Shown piece by piece: positions 1 through 11,323 of a stretch of 64,000 nucleotides of DNA (position 1 is the stretch's first letter; each line of letters begins with the position of its first letter). The notes below the pieces were generated by a model. It ran no database searches, had not been told where the DNA came from, and was given only the letters and a program-made list of their open reading frames with translations. The stretch is taken from the NCBI RefSeq assembly GCF_029223885.1, contig NZ_CP119409.1:1948001-2012000 (forward strand). The letters run 5' to 3'. The position numbers were made by a program, and so were the translations under genes. This DNA comes from Pararhizobium gei (lineage in GTDB: Bacteria; Pseudomonadota; Alphaproteobacteria; Rhizobiales; Rhizobiaceae).

Positions 1-1167
1 GCTGCGGTTTCGCGGACGAGCGGCGACCGGATCGGCGCTATTGCCGGCGATCTCGCTTCTGTCGAGGAAATCTACGCGCTGAAGGAATTGATGCTGTCGC
101 TCGGTTCGGCGAACATCGATTGCCGTCAGGATGGTGCAGCGCTCGATCCCGCCCTCGGCCGTTCCAGCTACATTTTCAACCCGACGATCCAGGGCATCGA
201 AAATGCCGATGCGCTGTTAATCATCGGCTCGAACCCGCGCTTCGAGGCATCTGTTCTCAACGCCCGCATCCGCAAGCGTTTCCGGATGGCCAAATTCCCG
301 ATCGGCGTCATCGGGGAGCAGACGGAACTGCGTTACACCTATGACTATATCGGGGCGGGCACCGACTCGCTCGCCGAACTGGTTGCGGGCCGCGGCGCGT
401 TCCTGGATGTGCTCACCAAGGCCGAACGTCCGATGATCATCATCGGGCAGGGGGCCATCTCCGGCGGGACCGGCGCCTCCGTGCTCGCCGCCGCTGCAAA
501 GCTTGCCGACGCTGTTGGTGCCGTAACTGCAGACTGGAACGGCTTTGCCGTTCTGCACACGGCGGCCTCGCGCGTCGGCGGCCTCGATCTCGGCTTCGTG
601 CCGGGCGAGGGGGGCAGAACCGCGGCGGAAATGCTGACTGCGATGGATGTGCTTTTCCTGCTCGGTGCCGACGAGATGGATTTCTCAGTCAAGACCGCAG
701 GCTTCACCGTCTATATCGGCTCGCATGGCGACGAAGGCGCGCATGGCGCGGACGTCATCCTGCCGGCTGCGACCTACACGGAAAAGTCGGGCACCTGGGT
801 CAATACCGAAGGCCGGGTTCAGATGGGCAACCGGGCCGGCTTCGCTCCAGGCGATGCGCGGGAGGACTGGGCGATCCTGCGGGCGCTTTCGGATGTGCTT
901 GGCAAGCGCCTGCCGTTCGATTCGCTGACGCAATTGCGCGCCAAACTCTACGCAGCCTATCCGCATTTCGCGGAAATCGACGCCATTGCGCCGGGCGTAA
1001 GCGGTGAAATTGCCGCACTTGCACAAAAAGCCGGTGAGATGGGCAAATCGGTATTTGCGTCGCCGGTCAAAGACTTCTATTTGACGAACCCGATAGCACG
1101 CGCATCTGCGGTCATGGCCGAATGTTCAGCCTTGGCACGCAACAACTTCAAAGCTGCGGCGGAATGA
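1..1167 (+). CDS. nuoG: NADH-quinone oxidoreductase subunit G (partial, 5' end outside window)
   Basis: The reading frame is open from base 1, so this is the C-terminal ~388 residues of NuoG, the large peripheral-arm subunit of respiratory complex I. What is visible is the molybdopterin-oxidoreductase-like domain with its short motifs (GSNPRFEA, the HGDEGAHGADVILP stretch and the EGRVQMG segment). The N-terminal [2Fe-2S]/[4Fe-4S] ligand region lies upstream of the window. In complex I this domain is structural and carries no cofactor. The stop is followed after 21 bases by nuoH, with an AAGGA ribosome site between them. Identity rests on family motifs and on the unbroken nuoH-N order downstream. 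Confidence 0.95.
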   Translation, partial: AAVSRTSGDRIGAIAGDLASVEEIYALKELMLSLGSANIDCRQDGAALDPALGRSSYIFNPTIQGIENADALLIIGSNPRFEASVLNARIRKRFRMAKFPIGVIGEQTELRYTYDYIGAGTDSLAELVAGRGAFLDVLTKAERPMIIIGQGAISGGTGASVLAAAAKLADAVGAVTADWNGFAVLHTAASRVGGLDLGFVPGEGGRTAAEMLTAMDVLFLLGADEMDFSVKTAGFTVYIGSHGDEGAHGADVILPAATYTEKSGTWVNTEGRVQMGNRAGFAPGDAREDWAILRALSDVLGKRLPFDSLTQLRAKLYAAYPHFAEIDAIAPGVSGEIAALAQKAGEMGKSVFASPVKDFYLTNPIARASAVMAECSALARNNFKAAAE

Positions 1168-1188
1168 GCGCGAAGGAATAAGACGACA

Positions 1189-2232
1189 ATGGACGCTTTC
1201 GTTTCGACCTATGTCTGGCCAACAGCCATCATGATCGGCCAGTCGCTGCTGCTGCTGGTCGCGCTCCTGATATTCATCGCATATATCCTGCTGGCCGACC
1301 GCAAGGTCTGGGCGGCGGTGCAACTGCGGCGTGGACCGAATGTGGTAGGCCCCTGGGGACTTTTCCAGTCCTTCGCCGATCTGTTGAAATTCGTGTTCAA
1401 GGAGCCTGTCATTCCGGCTGGCGCCAACAAGGGCCTGTTCCTGCTGGCGCCGCTGGTGTCCGTCACGCTGGCTCTGGCTGCATGGGCCGTCATCCCGCTG
1501 AATGCAAACTGGGTCATGGCGAACATCAATGTCGGCATCCTCTATGTCTTTGCCATATCTTCACTCGAAGTTTATGGCGTCATCATGGGCGGCTGGGCGT
1601 CGAACTCGAAATACCCCTTTCTGAGCGCCCTTCGCTCGGCCGCCCAGATGGTGTCCTACGAAGTCTCGATCGGTTTCGTTATCGTCACCGTGCTGCTCTG
1701 TGCCGGGTCGCTGAACCTGACCGATATCGTCAACTCGCAGCGCGACGGTCTCGGCACAATGGTGGGTCTGCCTGGTTCCTTCCTAGACTGGTACTGGCTG
1801 CCGCTGTTTCCGATGTTCATCATCTTCTTCATCTCGGCGCTGGCGGAGACCAACCGTCCGCCCTTCGATCTGGTCGAAGCGGAATCGGAACTGGTTGCCG
1901 GCTTCATGGTCGAGTATGGCTCTACCCCCTATATGATGTTCATGCTCGGGGAATATGCGGCCATCTGCCTGATGTGCGCGCTGACGACGATCCTGTTTCT
2001 CGGCGGCTGGCTGCCGCCGGTCGATGTCTGGTTCCTGAACTGGGTTCCCGGCATCATATGGTTCGTTCTGAAAGCATCGATGGTGTTCTTCATGTTCGCC
2101 ATGGTAAAGGCCTTCGTGCCGCGCTACCGCTACGACCAGTTGATGCGACTTGGGTGGAAGGTTTTTCTGCCGCTGTCGCTCGCCATGGTCTTCATTGTTG
2201 CAGTCACGTTGAAGCTGGTTGTATGGGCCTGA
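1189..2232 (+). CDS. nuoH: NADH-quinone oxidoreductase subunit H
   Basis: This 347-residue, highly hydrophobic protein has the usual NuoH length and about eight membrane segments. NuoH sits at the junction of the peripheral and membrane arms of complex I and forms much of the quinone chamber. The acidic loop [12 protein letters not shown] (around residues 225-236), diagnostic of the family, is intact. The start ATG follows AAGGA at good spacing, 21 bases after the nuoG stop. It is part of the continuous nuo operon. Confidence 0.97.
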   Translation: MDAFVSTYVWPTAIMIGQSLLLLVALLIFIAYILLADRKVWAAVQLRRGPNVVGPWGLFQSFADLLKFVFKEPVIPAGANKGLFLLAPLVSVTLALAAWAVIPLNANWVMANINVGILYVFAISSLEVYGVIMGGWASNSKYPFLSALRSAAQMVSYEVSIGFVIVTVLLCAGSLNLTDIVNSQRDGLGTMVGLPGSFLDWYWLPLFPMFIIFFISALAETNRPPFDLVEAESELVAGFMVEYGSTPYMMFMLGEYAAICLMCALTTILFLGGWLPPVDVWFLNWVPGIIWFVLKASMVFFMFAMVKAFVPRYRYDQLMRLGWKVFLPLSLAMVFIVAVTLKLVVWA

Positions 2233-2296
2233 TGTCCGTACGCCGTTTCACAAAATTCGCCGGCGCCTTCCAGGCCGGCATGTTTGGAGGTTGATG

Positions 2297-2788
2297 ATGG
2301 CCAGTCTGTCGCAAGCCGTCAGTTCACTGTTCCTCAAGGAATTCTTTGGCGCGTTTCTTCTATCGATGCGCTATTTCTTCGCGCCCAAGGCGACACTGAA
2401 CTATCCCTTTGAGAAGGGGCCGATCAGCCCGCGTTTTCGCGGCGAGCATGCGCTGCGCCGTTACCCGAACGGCGAAGAACGTTGCATCGCCTGCAAGCTG
2501 TGCGAGGCGATCTGTCCTGCCCAGGCGATCACCATCGAGGCAGGCCCGCGCCGCAACGACGGCACCCGCCGCACGGTCCGCTACGACATCGATATGGTAA
2601 AGTGCATCTATTGCGGGTTTTGCCAGGAAGCCTGTCCGGTGGACGCGATTGTCGAGGGGCCCAACTTCGAATTCGCCACGGAAACGCGTGAAGAGCTCTA
2701 CTACGACAAGGACCGGCTGCTTTCGAACGGCGACCGCTGGGAGCGGGAAATTGCCCGCAACATCGCAATCGACTCGCCGTATCGCTAA
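2297..2788 (+). CDS. nuoI: NADH-quinone oxidoreductase subunit I
   Basis: A 163-residue ferredoxin-like subunit that carries clusters N6a and N6b, the electron path from NuoG to N2 in complex I. Two complete CxxCxxCxxxCP motifs are visible, at about residues 63-73 and 103-113. Two ATGs sit side by side at 2294 and 2297. The second was chosen because TTTGGAGG ends at 2290, giving a six-base spacer, and because the length then equals the usual rhizobial 163 residues. The frame stays open further upstream, but that extension overlaps nuoH and is not NuoI-like. Confidence 0.96.
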   Translation: MASLSQAVSSLFLKEFFGAFLLSMRYFFAPKATLNYPFEKGPISPRFRGEHALRRYPNGEERCIACKLCEAICPAQAITIEAGPRRNDGTRRTVRYDIDMVKCIYCGFCQEACPVDAIVEGPNFEFATETREELYYDKDRLLSNGDRWEREIARNIAIDSPYR

Positions 2789-2922
2789 GGCGTTGGAAAG
2801 ACTGCGCCAGCCGTGATGGGCCGGGGCAAACACTGATTAAGGCGCGACCGGCACCCCGGGGCGCCGACGGCAGGAATGGCGCAACGCTCTCCTTGCCGGG
2901 GGATGACGAAAAGGCACCGATC

Positions 2923-3537
2923 ATGGGTCTGCAGGCTCTTTTTTTCTATCTGTTTTCATTCGTCGCGATCGCGTCGGCGTTTATGGTCATTTCGGCGCGC
3001 AACCCGGTGTATTCCGTGCTGTTCCTGATCCTGACCTTCTTCAATGCCGCCGGCTTGTTTCTTCTCACCGGCGCCGAATTTCTGGCGATGATCCTTCTCG
3101 TCGTCTATATCGGCGCGGTGGCAGTTCTCTTCCTGTTCGTCGTCATGATGCTCGACATCGATTTCACCCAGTTGCGCTCCGGCGTGCTGGAATATGCGCC
3201 TGTCGGAGCCTTGATCGGTCTGATCCTCGCGGCGGAACTGATCGTCGTCGTCGGCGGATCGACGCTGTCGCCGGAAATCGCCAAAACGATCTCGATGCCA
3301 ATTCCCGCGATTGCCGACCGGACCAACACCGCGGCACTCGGGGATGTGCTCTACACGCACTATGTATACTTCTTCCAGATCGCCGGCCTCGTCCTGCTGG
3401 TCGCCATGATCGGCGCCATCGTGCTGACGCTGCGGCATCGTGAAAATATCAAGCGCCAGGATATCAGCCAACAGGTTGCCCGTTCGCCGAAGACCGCTGT
3501 CGAAGTGGTCAAGGTGAAGTCGGGGCAGGGCCTTTAA
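2923..3537 (+). CDS. nuoJ: NADH-quinone oxidoreductase subunit J
   Basis: A 204-residue membrane subunit of complex I with five predicted transmembrane helices. The conserved third helix, containing the VVYIGAVAVLFLF stretch (pi-bulge region), is present. The frame is open back to a TTG at 2893, but the ATG at 2923 gives the normal N-terminus and has AAAAGG about nine bases upstream. The 134-base gap after nuoI is the largest in this operon and contains GC-rich inverted stretches but no gene. Confidence 0.95.
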   Translation: MGLQALFFYLFSFVAIASAFMVISARNPVYSVLFLILTFFNAAGLFLLTGAEFLAMILLVVYIGAVAVLFLFVVMMLDIDFTQLRSGVLEYAPVGALIGLILAAELIVVVGGSTLSPEIAKTISMPIPAIADRTNTAALGDVLYTHYVYFFQIAGLVLLVAMIGAIVLTLRHRENIKRQDISQQVARSPKTAVEVVKVKSGQGL

Positions 3538-3564
3538 GACGGACGGGTTCAAGGAACAATCATC

Positions 3565-3873
3565 ATGGAAATCGGTATTTCCCACTATCTGACCGTCAGC
3601 GCCATCCTGTTTACGCTCGGCGTCTTCGGCATCTTCCTCAACCGGAAGAACGTCATCATCATCCTGATGTCGGTCGAGCTTATCCTGCTTGCTGTGAACA
3701 TCAACATGGTCGCCTTCTCGTCGTTCCTTGGCGACATCACCGGTCAGGTGTTTGCGCTTTTCATTCTGACTGTCGCCGCTGCGGAAGCCGCCATCGGTCT
3801 TGCAATTCTCGTTGTCTTCTACCGAAACCGCGGCTCGATCGCGGTTGAAGACATCAACATGATGAAGGGCTGA
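3565..3873 (+). CDS. nuoK: NADH-quinone oxidoreductase subunit K
   Basis: A 102-residue, three-helix subunit homologous to MrpC antiporters, exactly the family length. The two conserved membrane glutamates on the proton path are visible in [11 protein letters not shown] (second helix) and [11 protein letters not shown] (third helix). AAGGA lies ten bases before the ATG. NuoL begins eight bases after the stop. Confidence 0.97.
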   Translation: MEIGISHYLTVSAILFTLGVFGIFLNRKNVIIILMSVELILLAVNINMVAFSSFLGDITGQVFALFILTVAAAEAAIGLAILVVFYRNRGSIAVEDINMMKG

Positions 3874-3880
3874 GCGGGCA

Positions 3881-5878
3881 ATGAACACGCTTATTCAAGC
3901 CATTGTTTTCCTGCCGCTGATCGGCTTCCTGATCGTCGGCCTGTTCGGCACCTCGATCGGCGCCAAGGCGTCGGAATATGTCACCACCGGCTTCATGATC
4001 ATCGTCGCCATCCTGTCCTGGATTGTCTTCTTCAATATTGCGCTCGGCGAGACGGAGATGGTCAAGGTCACCGTCATGCGCTGGATCCAGTCCGGCAGCT
4101 TCGATGCGGAATGGGCCTTCAGGGTCGATACGCTGACAGCTGTGATGTTCGTGGTCGTCAATACGGTATCCTGCCTCGTTCACCTCTACTCGATCGGCTA
4201 CATGCACCACGATCCGCATCGGCCGCGCTTCTTTGCCTATCTCTCGCTCTTCACCTTCGCCATGCTGATGCTGGTGACGTCGGATAACCTGCTGCAGATG
4301 TTCTTCGGCTGGGAAGGCGTCGGTCTCGCCTCCTATCTGCTGATCGGCTTCTGGTACAAGAAGCCGTCGGCCTCGGCTGCCGCGATGAAAGCGTTCATCG
4401 TCAACCGCGTCGGCGACTTCGGCTTCGCGCTCGGCATCTTTGGCGTTTTCGTGCTGTTCGGTTCCATCAGCTTCGAGACGATCTTTGCTGCCGCGGCAAG
4501 CTATCTGCCGGCTGAGGGCGCTGCCGAAGGCGGGGAAGCGGTCATCAATCTGTTCGGCATGCATCTCGACAAGGCGGACGCGATTACCGGCATCTGCCTG
4601 CTGCTCTTCATGGGCGCCATGGGCAAGTCGGCGCAGTTTCTGCTGCACACCTGGCTGCCGGACGCCATGGAAGGCCCGACGCCCGTGTCGGCGCTGATCC
4701 ATGCCGCGACAATGGTCACCGCCGGCGTGTTCCTCGTCGCCCGCATGTCGCCGCTGTTCGAATTGTCGCCGACCGCCTTGACCGTCGTTACCCTGGTCGG
4801 CGCCATCACGGCCTTCTTTGCAGCCACCGTCGGTCTCGTCCAGAACGACATCAAGCGCGTCATCGCCTATTCGACTTGCTCCCAGCTCGGCTACATGTTC
4901 GTGGCGCTCGGCGTCGGTGCCTACGGCGCTGCCATTTTCCACCTCTTCACGCATGCCTTCTTCAAGGCGCTGCTGTTCCTATGCGCCGGCTCGGTCATCC
5001 ACGCCGTCGATGGCGAGCAGGACATGCGCCACATGGGCGGTCTGCGGCCGCACATCAAGGTGACGTACTGGATGATGATGATTGGAACGCTCGCCATCAC
5101 CGGCGTCGGCATTCCCTTCAGCGGCATCGGTTTTGCCGGCTTCATCTCCAAGGACGTGATCATCGAAGCGGCCTATGCGTCGCACTCGCCACTGTCCGGC
5201 TTTGCCTTCACCATGCTGGTTGTTGGCGCCTGCTTCACGAGCTTCTATTCGTGGCGCCTCATCTTCATGACGTTCTACGGCAAGCCGCGGGCCTCCCACG
5301 AGGTCATGCACCATGTGCATGAATCGCCGCAGGTCATGCTTGTGCCGCTCTACATCCTCGCCTTTGGCGCAGTCGTTGCCGGCATGGTATTCGAAGGCTA
5401 TTTCTATGGCCACCACTATGCCGAATTCTGGCAGGGGGCGCTCTTCACTTCTGCAGAGAACGAACTGCTGGAGGAATTCCATCACGTTCCGGTCATGGTG
5501 GCGTTGAGCCCGTTCATCGCTATGGTTCTGGGTTTTGCCACAGCCTGGTATATGTATATCCGCTCGCCAGAGACCCCGAAATATCTGGCTGAGCAGCATC
5601 GCGGCCTCTACCAGTTCCTGCTGAACAAATGGTACTTCGACGAGCTGTACGACTTCCTGTTCGTCCGTCCGGCCAAACGCATCGGCACTTTCCTCTGGAA
5701 GGAAGGCGACGGCCGCGTCATTGACGGCTATGGCCCCAACGGCATCGCCGCCCGCGTCATGGATGTGACCGACCGCGTCGTTCGCCTGCAGACCGGCTAC
5801 CTCTACCACTACGCCTTCGTCATGCTGATCGGCATCGCGGCGCTTATTACCTGGATGATGCTCGGGAGTTCCTTCTGA
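3881..5878 (+). CDS. nuoL: NADH-quinone oxidoreductase subunit L
   Basis: A 665-residue antiporter-like subunit at the far end of the membrane arm of complex I. The proton-channel glutamate in [14 protein letters not shown] (around residue 145) and the downstream lysine-bearing helices are present. The C-terminal extension contains the long lateral helix and ends in a final membrane segment. Its stop overlaps the nuoM start by one base (TGATG), which indicates translational coupling. Confidence 0.97.
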   Translation: MNTLIQAIVFLPLIGFLIVGLFGTSIGAKASEYVTTGFMIIVAILSWIVFFNIALGETEMVKVTVMRWIQSGSFDAEWAFRVDTLTAVMFVVVNTVSCLVHLYSIGYMHHDPHRPRFFAYLSLFTFAMLMLVTSDNLLQMFFGWEGVGLASYLLIGFWYKKPSASAAAMKAFIVNRVGDFGFALGIFGVFVLFGSISFETIFAAAASYLPAEGAAEGGEAVINLFGMHLDKADAITGICLLLFMGAMGKSAQFLLHTWLPDAMEGPTPVSALIHAATMVTAGVFLVARMSPLFELSPTALTVVTLVGAITAFFAATVGLVQNDIKRVIAYSTCSQLGYMFVALGVGAYGAAIFHLFTHAFFKALLFLCAGSVIHAVDGEQDMRHMGGLRPHIKVTYWMMMIGTLAITGVGIPFSGIGFAGFISKDVIIEAAYASHSPLSGFAFTMLVVGACFTSFYSWRLIFMTFYGKPRASHEVMHHVHESPQVMLVPLYILAFGAVVAGMVFEGYFYGHHYAEFWQGALFTSAENELLEEFHHVPVMVALSPFIAMVLGFATAWYMYIRSPETPKYLAEQHRGLYQFLLNKWYFDELYDFLFVRPAKRIGTFLWKEGDGRVIDGYGPNGIAARVMDVTDRVVRLQTGYLYHYAFVMLIGIAALITWMMLGSSF

Positions 5879-7389
5879 TGACCGATTGGCCCATTCTTTC
5901 CGCGGTCACCTTCCTGCCGCTGGCCGGTGTCGTCCTCCTGCTTTTGACGCGGGAAGACAGCGCTGCCGGCCGCCGCAACATCCTCAATATCTCCCTTCTG
6001 ACAACGATCGTCACCTTCATCGTGTCGCTCTGGGTCTGGTGGAATTTCGACTACGCCAATCCGGGCTTCCAGATGGTGGAAAAACACGCCTGGCTCGGAA
6101 CAGGGATCTCCTATCATCTCGGTGTGGACGGTATCTCCATCCTCTTCGTCGTGCTGTCGGCTTTCCTGATGCCGTTCTGCATCGCCGCAAGCTGGTTGAC
6201 GATCGAGAAGCGCCTGAAACAGTACATGATCTGTTTCCTGCTTCTGGAAATCTTCATGATCGGCGTCTTCGTGTCGCTCGATATCGTGCTGTTCTATGTC
6301 TTTTTCGAAGCCGGCCTCATTCCGATGTTCATCATCATCGGCGTCTGGGGCGGCAAGGACCGGGTCTACGCATCCTACAAGTTCTTCCTCTACACGCTTC
6401 TCGGCTCGGTCCTGATGCTGCTCGCCATCATGGCGATGTACTGGCAGGCCGGTACGACGGACATTCCGGAACTTCTGGCCTATAATTTCCCGCACCAGAT
6501 GCAGACCTGGCTGTGGCTAGCCTTCTTCGCCTCTTTTGCGGTGAAGATGCCCATGTGGCCGGTCCACACCTGGCTTCCGGACGCACACGTGCAGGCGCCG
6601 ACGGCTGGTTCCGTCATTCTGGCGGGTGTTCTGCTGAAGCTCGGCGGCTACGGCTTCCTGCGTTTCTCGCTCGCCATGTTCCCGCTCGCGTCGGACTATT
6701 TCGCGCCCTTCGTCTTCACACTGTCGGTGGTCGCCATCATCTACACATCGCTGGTGGCGATGATGCAGACCGACATCAAGAAGCTGATCGCCTATTCATC
6801 GGTGGCCCATATGGGCTATGTCACGATGGGGATCTTTGCCGCCAATACGCAAGGCGTGCAGGGGGCGATCTTCCAGATGCTGTCGCACGGCATCGTCTCC
6901 GGCGCGCTGTTCCTTTGCGTCGGCGTTGTCTACGACCGGACCCATACCCGCGAGATCAGCGCCTATGGCGGCCTTGTGAGCAACATGCCGAAATATGCGG
7001 TCATCTTCATGGTGCTGACCATGGCCAATGTCGGACTGCCCGGAACGTCTGGTTTCGTTGGTGAAATCACCACGCTGCTGGGCGCCTTCCGCGCCAATAC
7101 CTGGGTCGCCTTCTTTGCGACAACCGGTGTGATCCTGTCGGCCTGCTATGCGCTCTGGCTCTATCGCCGGGTCATTTTCGGCACGCTCGACAAGGAAAAC
7201 CTGAAATCTCTTCTTGACCTCTCCGGCCGGGAAAAGGCGCTTCTTTATCCGCTTGTCGTGCTGACTATCTTCTTCGGCGTGTATCCGGCGCCGGTGTTCG
7301 ATGTGACGGCAGCCTCGGTGGATGTGCTTGTGAACAATTATACTGCTGCTCTGCAGGCCGCGCAGAACGTTGCGCTTTTGCCGAAATGA
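5878..7389 (+). CDS. nuoM: NADH-quinone oxidoreductase subunit M
   Basis: A 503-residue antiporter-like proton-pumping subunit of complex I with about fourteen membrane helices. The family signature [14 protein letters not shown] with its conserved glutamate (around residue 145) is present, as is the [13 protein letters not shown] loop. The start codon overlaps the nuoL stop by one base. The gene is full length with no sign of damage. Confidence 0.97.
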   Translation: MTDWPILSAVTFLPLAGVVLLLLTREDSAAGRRNILNISLLTTIVTFIVSLWVWWNFDYANPGFQMVEKHAWLGTGISYHLGVDGISILFVVLSAFLMPFCIAASWLTIEKRLKQYMICFLLLEIFMIGVFVSLDIVLFYVFFEAGLIPMFIIIGVWGGKDRVYASYKFFLYTLLGSVLMLLAIMAMYWQAGTTDIPELLAYNFPHQMQTWLWLAFFASFAVKMPMWPVHTWLPDAHVQAPTAGSVILAGVLLKLGGYGFLRFSLAMFPLASDYFAPFVFTLSVVAIIYTSLVAMMQTDIKKLIAYSSVAHMGYVTMGIFAANTQGVQGAIFQMLSHGIVSGALFLCVGVVYDRTHTREISAYGGLVSNMPKYAVIFMVLTMANVGLPGTSGFVGEITTLLGAFRANTWVAFFATTGVILSACYALWLYRRVIFGTLDKENLKSLLDLSGREKALLYPLVVLTIFFGVYPAPVFDVTAASVDVLVNNYTAALQAAQNVALLPK

Positions 7390-7407
7390 CGACGGGACGG
7401 AATTGAG

Positions 7408-8850
7408 ATGACCACTGAAACATTCCTTCTGAGCCTGCACCTGTCGATGCCGGAGCTGATTCTTGCGATCGGCGCCATGGCTCTCCTGATGGTCGGCGTC
7501 TTCACAGGCGAAAAGTCCTTCGGGCTGGTCACCGGTCTTGCCGTGGCGGTGCTCGTAATTTCCGGCGGCTGGCTTGTCTTGCAGACTGGCGACGGGCAGG
7601 CCTATGGCGGCGTTTTCGTCTCGGACCCTTTTGCAAAATTCATGAAAGTGCTGACGCTTGCGGGCTCCGGCGTCGCTTTGGCCATGTCGTTCGGCGAAGC
7701 GCGGGCGTCGGGTATCGACCGGTTCGAATTTCCGGTGCTGGTGCTTCTGGCGACGCTCGGCATGCTGCTGATGATCTCGGCAAACGATCTCATCTCGGTC
7801 TATCTCGCGCTTGAGCTTCAGTCTCTCGCACTTTACGTCGTTGCCGCCATGAACCGCGACAATGTCCGCTCGACCGAGGCAGGGCTTAAATATTTCGTTC
7901 TCGGCGCCCTGTCGTCCGGCATGCTGCTCTACGGTATGTCGCTGGTCTACGGCTTTACCGGCCATACCGGCTTCCAGGCCATCGCAACCGCCTTGTCGGC
8001 GGAAGGCCGCTCACTGGGACTGGTCTTCGGCCTGGTCTTCATCCTTGCCGGCGTTGCCTTCAAAATCTCGGCGGTTCCCTTTCACATGTGGACGCCAGAC
8101 GTTTACGAAGGCGCCCCGACTCCTGTGACGGCATTCTTTGCCGCTGCGCCGAAAATTGCGGCCATGGCAATGCTCATTCGCGTCGTCATCACGCCTTTCG
8201 AGCCGATCGTTGCGGATTGGCGCCAGATCGTCGTCTTCGTGTCGATAGCGTCCATGCTTCTCGGCTCCTTTGCGGCCATCGGCCAGCGCAACATCAAACG
8301 GCTGATGGCCTATTCGTCGATCGGTCACATGGGCTATGCGCTGGTCGGTCTCGCCAGCGGTTCGATGGCCGGCGTACGCGGCGTGCTGATCTACATGCTT
8401 GTCTACATGGTGATGACGCTTGGCACCTTTGCCTGCATTATGGCGATGAAGCGCAAGGACGGCGAACATGTTGAAAGTGTCGACGATCTGGCCGGCCTGT
8501 CCCAGACCAACCCTTTCATGGCGACGGTGCTCACGGTCCTGATGTTCTCACTTGCCGGCATCCCGCCACTCGCCGGTTTCTTCGCCAAGTATTTCGTGTT
8601 CATGGCCGCCATCGAGGCGCAACTCTATGCGCTCGCCATCATCGGTGTCCTCTCCTCGGTCGTGGGCGCCTATTACTATCTGCGTGTCATCAAGCTGATG
8701 TGGTTCGACGAAGCCAAAAGCGATTTCGCCCGGCCGTCCGGCATGTTGCGGCTGGTTTACGGTCTTTCCGGCCTGTTCATTACTGCCTACGTGCTGATCG
8801 GTGGACCAATCGGAACCGCGGCCGAAGTTGCCGCGCGGACCTTCTTTTGA
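7408..8850 (+). CDS. nuoN: NADH-quinone oxidoreductase subunit N
   Basis: A 480-residue subunit, the last gene of the nuo operon and the third antiporter-like pump of complex I. The [14 protein letters not shown] segment and the [15 protein letters not shown] loop, both typical of NuoN, are visible. A GGAATTGAG ribosome site precedes the ATG. The stop TGA overlaps the probable TTG start of birA (TTGA), so birA is probably co-transcribed with and coupled to complex I. Confidence 0.97.
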   Translation: MTTETFLLSLHLSMPELILAIGAMALLMVGVFTGEKSFGLVTGLAVAVLVISGGWLVLQTGDGQAYGGVFVSDPFAKFMKVLTLAGSGVALAMSFGEARASGIDRFEFPVLVLLATLGMLLMISANDLISVYLALELQSLALYVVAAMNRDNVRSTEAGLKYFVLGALSSGMLLYGMSLVYGFTGHTGFQAIATALSAEGRSLGLVFGLVFILAGVAFKISAVPFHMWTPDVYEGAPTPVTAFFAAAPKIAAMAMLIRVVITPFEPIVADWRQIVVFVSIASMLLGSFAAIGQRNIKRLMAYSSIGHMGYALVGLASGSMAGVRGVLIYMLVYMVMTLGTFACIMAMKRKDGEHVESVDDLAGLSQTNPFMATVLTVLMFSLAGIPPLAGFFAKYFVFMAAIEAQLYALAIIGVLSSVVGAYYYLRVIKLMWFDEAKSDFARPSGMLRLVYGLSGLFITAYVLIGGPIGTAAEVAARTFF

Positions 8851-9614
8851 TCAGCCGGGCACGGCGTGGTGGAATTTCGCTCGATGATTTCCGCCACACG
8901 GCTCTCGGCGACGTCGGCTCGACAAACACCGAATGTCTGCTTCGGGCAAGAGCCGGTGACGAGGGACTGCACTGGATAACAGCCTTGCGGCAGATCGAGG
9001 GGCGCGGTCGCCGCGGTCGTGCCTGGACTTCCGAGCCGGGCAATCTCTACGCATCCTTGCTTTTGATCGATCCCGCTCCGCTTGCCAAGCTGCATTCGCT
9101 GCCCTTGGCCGTCGCTGTCGCGCTTCATCAGGCCGTTCAGGAGGTCATGCCGCTGGCATCGAACCCGGTCACGATCAAATGGCCTAACGATATTCTGATC
9201 GGCGGCAAGAAATGCTCTGGGATTCTGCTGGAGGGCGAAACATTGCCGGGCGGCCAGCAAGCGCTGGTGATCGGTTGCGGCGTCAACATTGCGCATGCGC
9301 CCGACCACGCGCTATACCCCGTTACCTGCCTTCACGCAGAAGGCGCCAGCGTTTCGACGGACGAGTTTTTTGCCCGCTTCTTTAAGACGATGGGCGAGGC
9401 ATTAAATGACTGGGACAGGGGTGAAGGTGTGAGCAGCATCATCGCCCAATGGCGTGCCGCGGCGGGTGGCATCGGCCAGAAAATCACGGTCAACCTGCAG
9501 GACCGCTCGCTTTCCGGGCGGTTCGAGGGCATAGATGAAGACGGCCGGCTGGTCCTCGATACGGGGTCAGACACTGTACACCGCATTGCCGCCGGCGATG
9601 TGTTTTTTGGATGA
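8847..9614 (+). CDS. birA: Biotin--[acetyl-CoA-carboxylase] ligase (monofunctional)
   Basis: This enzyme activates biotin with ATP and transfers it to the acceptor lysine of AccB, whose gene lies in this window at 52676-53131. The 255-residue form has the catalytic GRGRRGRAW loop and the [16 protein letters not shown] motif. It lacks the N-terminal helix-turn-helix of E. coli BirA, so it is the class I form that does not act as a repressor. The start is uncertain: TTG at 8847 overlapping the nuoN stop is the best candidate, since no in-frame ATG lies upstream of the conserved region. The frame is also open upstream inside nuoN, but that part is not BirA-like. Confidence 0.93.
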   Translation: MISRARRGGISLDDFRHTALGDVGSTNTECLLRARAGDEGLHWITALRQIEGRGRRGRAWTSEPGNLYASLLLIDPAPLAKLHSLPLAVAVALHQAVQEVMPLASNPVTIKWPNDILIGGKKCSGILLEGETLPGGQQALVIGCGVNIAHAPDHALYPVTCLHAEGASVSTDEFFARFFKTMGEALNDWDRGEGVSSIIAQWRAAAGGIGQKITVNLQDRSLSGRFEGIDEDGRLVLDTGSDTVHRIAAGDVFFG

Positions 9615-9633
9615 GACAAGGCGCAAGCAACGA

Positions 9634-11301
9634 ATGAGCAAAAAAGACGAACTCGTCTTCCTGCCCCTGGGCGGGGTTGGAGAAATCGGCATGAACCTGG
9701 CCTTGTACGGCTATGGCGAGCCGGCCAACCGCCAATGGATCATGGTCGATTGCGGCGTGACTTTTCCGGGGCTCGATCTGCCCGGTGTCGATCTCGTGCT
9801 GCCGGATATCCGCTTCCTTGCAAAAGAGCGCAAGAACCTGAAAGGCATCATCATCACGCATGCCCATGAGGATCATTACGGCGCGCTTGCCGATCTTTGG
9901 CCGGGTCTCAATGTTCCGGTCTACGCTTCACCCTTTACCGCAGGCATGCTCGAAGCCAAGCGCAGCTATGAGCGCAGCCGCGCGGAAGTGCCGATCACGA
10001 TCTTCAAGGAAGGCGACCGCATCACTGTCGGGCCTTTTGAAATTGAGGCCATCGGCGTCAACCATTCGATCCCCGAGCCAATGTCTCTGGTAATCCGCAC
10101 GCCGCTTGGCAATCTTGTCCATACCGGCGACTGGAAGATCGATCACGCGCCGTCGCTTGGGCCGTTTACCGATGAGGCCCGTTTCCGTGCCGTCGGCGAC
10201 GAAGGCGTGCTGGCGCTGATGTGCGACAGCACCAATGCTGTGCGAGACGGCGTATCTCCTTCGGAAGAGGAAGTCTCCGCGAGCCTCACGAAAATCATCC
10301 AGAGCGCCCAGGGCCGGGTTGCGATCACCACCTTTTCCTCCAATGTCGGGCGCATTCGCTCCATCGCCAAGGCGTCTGCCGCCGCCGGGCGCGAAGTGCT
10401 TCTGCTTGGAAGTTCGATGAAGCGCGTGGTGCAGGTTGCCCGCGATGTCGGCCTGATGGAAGGGCTCAATCCCTTCATCGCCGAGGACGAGTTCGGCTAT
10501 ATCCCGCGCGACAAGGTGGTCGTCATCCTGACGGGAAGCCAGGGCGAATCCCGCGCGGCGCTTGCCAAGATCGCCCGCGACGAGATGCGAAATGTTGCTT
10601 TCACGGCCGGCGACACGGTGGTGTTTTCGTCGCGCGCCATTCCCGGAAACGAGAAGGCGATCAACGACATCAAGAACGGCCTCGTCGAGCAGGGCATTTA
10701 TATCGTCACGGATAACGAAGCGTTGGTGCATGTTTCCGGCCACCCGCGCCGCAACGAATTGCAGCAGATGTACCAGTGGACGCGGCCACAGATTCTTGTG
10801 CCGGTTCACGGCGAGGCAGTGCATCTGTCCGCGCAGACGGAACTAGGCCTGCAGGCGGGCATCAAGACCGTGCCGCGGGTGCGAAACGGTGATATCCTGC
10901 GCCTTGCGCCAGGTCCGGCAACGGTCATTGGCACGGCGCCGCATGGCCGCATCTACAAGGATGGCAGCCTGATCGGCGATTTCGAGGAGATGGGGATCGG
11001 CGAACGCCGCAAGCTTTCCTTTGCCGGACATGTCTGCGTCAATGTCGTGCTGGACGAGCGTTACGACTTCAATGCCGATCCGGATGTCGTGACCATCGGC
11101 CTGCCGGAGTTCGACGACGAAGGCGAGGACATGAACGACACGCTCTATGATGCCGTGCTCGGCGCTGTCGAGAGCATACCCCGCGGCAAACGCAAGGATC
11201 TCGCCATGGTGCAGGAAGCTGTGCGTCGTGCCGTTCGCGGGACGACCAACGAGATATGGGGCAAGAAGCCGGTCGTAACCGTTTTCATCAACAAGCTGTA
11301 A
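9634..11301 (+). CDS. rnj: Ribonuclease J (metallo-beta-lactamase fold RNase)
   Basis: A 555-residue RNase J, a dual 5'-exo/endoribonuclease involved in mRNA decay and rRNA maturation. The beta-lactamase motif ITHAHEDHYGAL and the HTGDWKID metal-ligand strand are intact. A beta-CASP region follows, with SGHPRRNE and PVHGE histidines, and then the C-terminal domain. The ATG at 9634 gives the typical MSKKDELVFLPLGG N-terminus; the frame also runs upstream into the birA 3' end. It lies 19 bases after birA and 22 before mce. Together with rnr and rne, the window holds three major RNases. Confidence 0.95.
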   Translation: MSKKDELVFLPLGGVGEIGMNLALYGYGEPANRQWIMVDCGVTFPGLDLPGVDLVLPDIRFLAKERKNLKGIIITHAHEDHYGALADLWPGLNVPVYASPFTAGMLEAKRSYERSRAEVPITIFKEGDRITVGPFEIEAIGVNHSIPEPMSLVIRTPLGNLVHTGDWKIDHAPSLGPFTDEARFRAVGDEGVLALMCDSTNAVRDGVSPSEEEVSASLTKIIQSAQGRVAITTFSSNVGRIRSIAKASAAAGREVLLLGSSMKRVVQVARDVGLMEGLNPFIAEDEFGYIPRDKVVVILTGSQGESRAALAKIARDEMRNVAFTAGDTVVFSSRAIPGNEKAINDIKNGLVEQGIYIVTDNEALVHVSGHPRRNELQQMYQWTRPQILVPVHGEAVHLSAQTELGLQAGIKTVPRVRNGDILRLAPGPATVIGTAPHGRIYKDGSLIGDFEEMGIGERRKLSFAGHVCVNVVLDERYDFNADPDVVTIGLPEFDDEGEDMNDTLYDAVLGAVESIPRGKRKDLAMVQEAVRRAVRGTTNEIWGKKPVVTVFINKL

Positions 11302-11323
11302 CCACGGCGGGGCGGCGATAGCT

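Noticed and set aside
3854..4954. A 366-codon minus-strand frame opposite nuoL
   Set aside because: Asp/Glu/His/Gln-rich product typical of the antisense of membrane-protein codons; nuoL is unambiguous.
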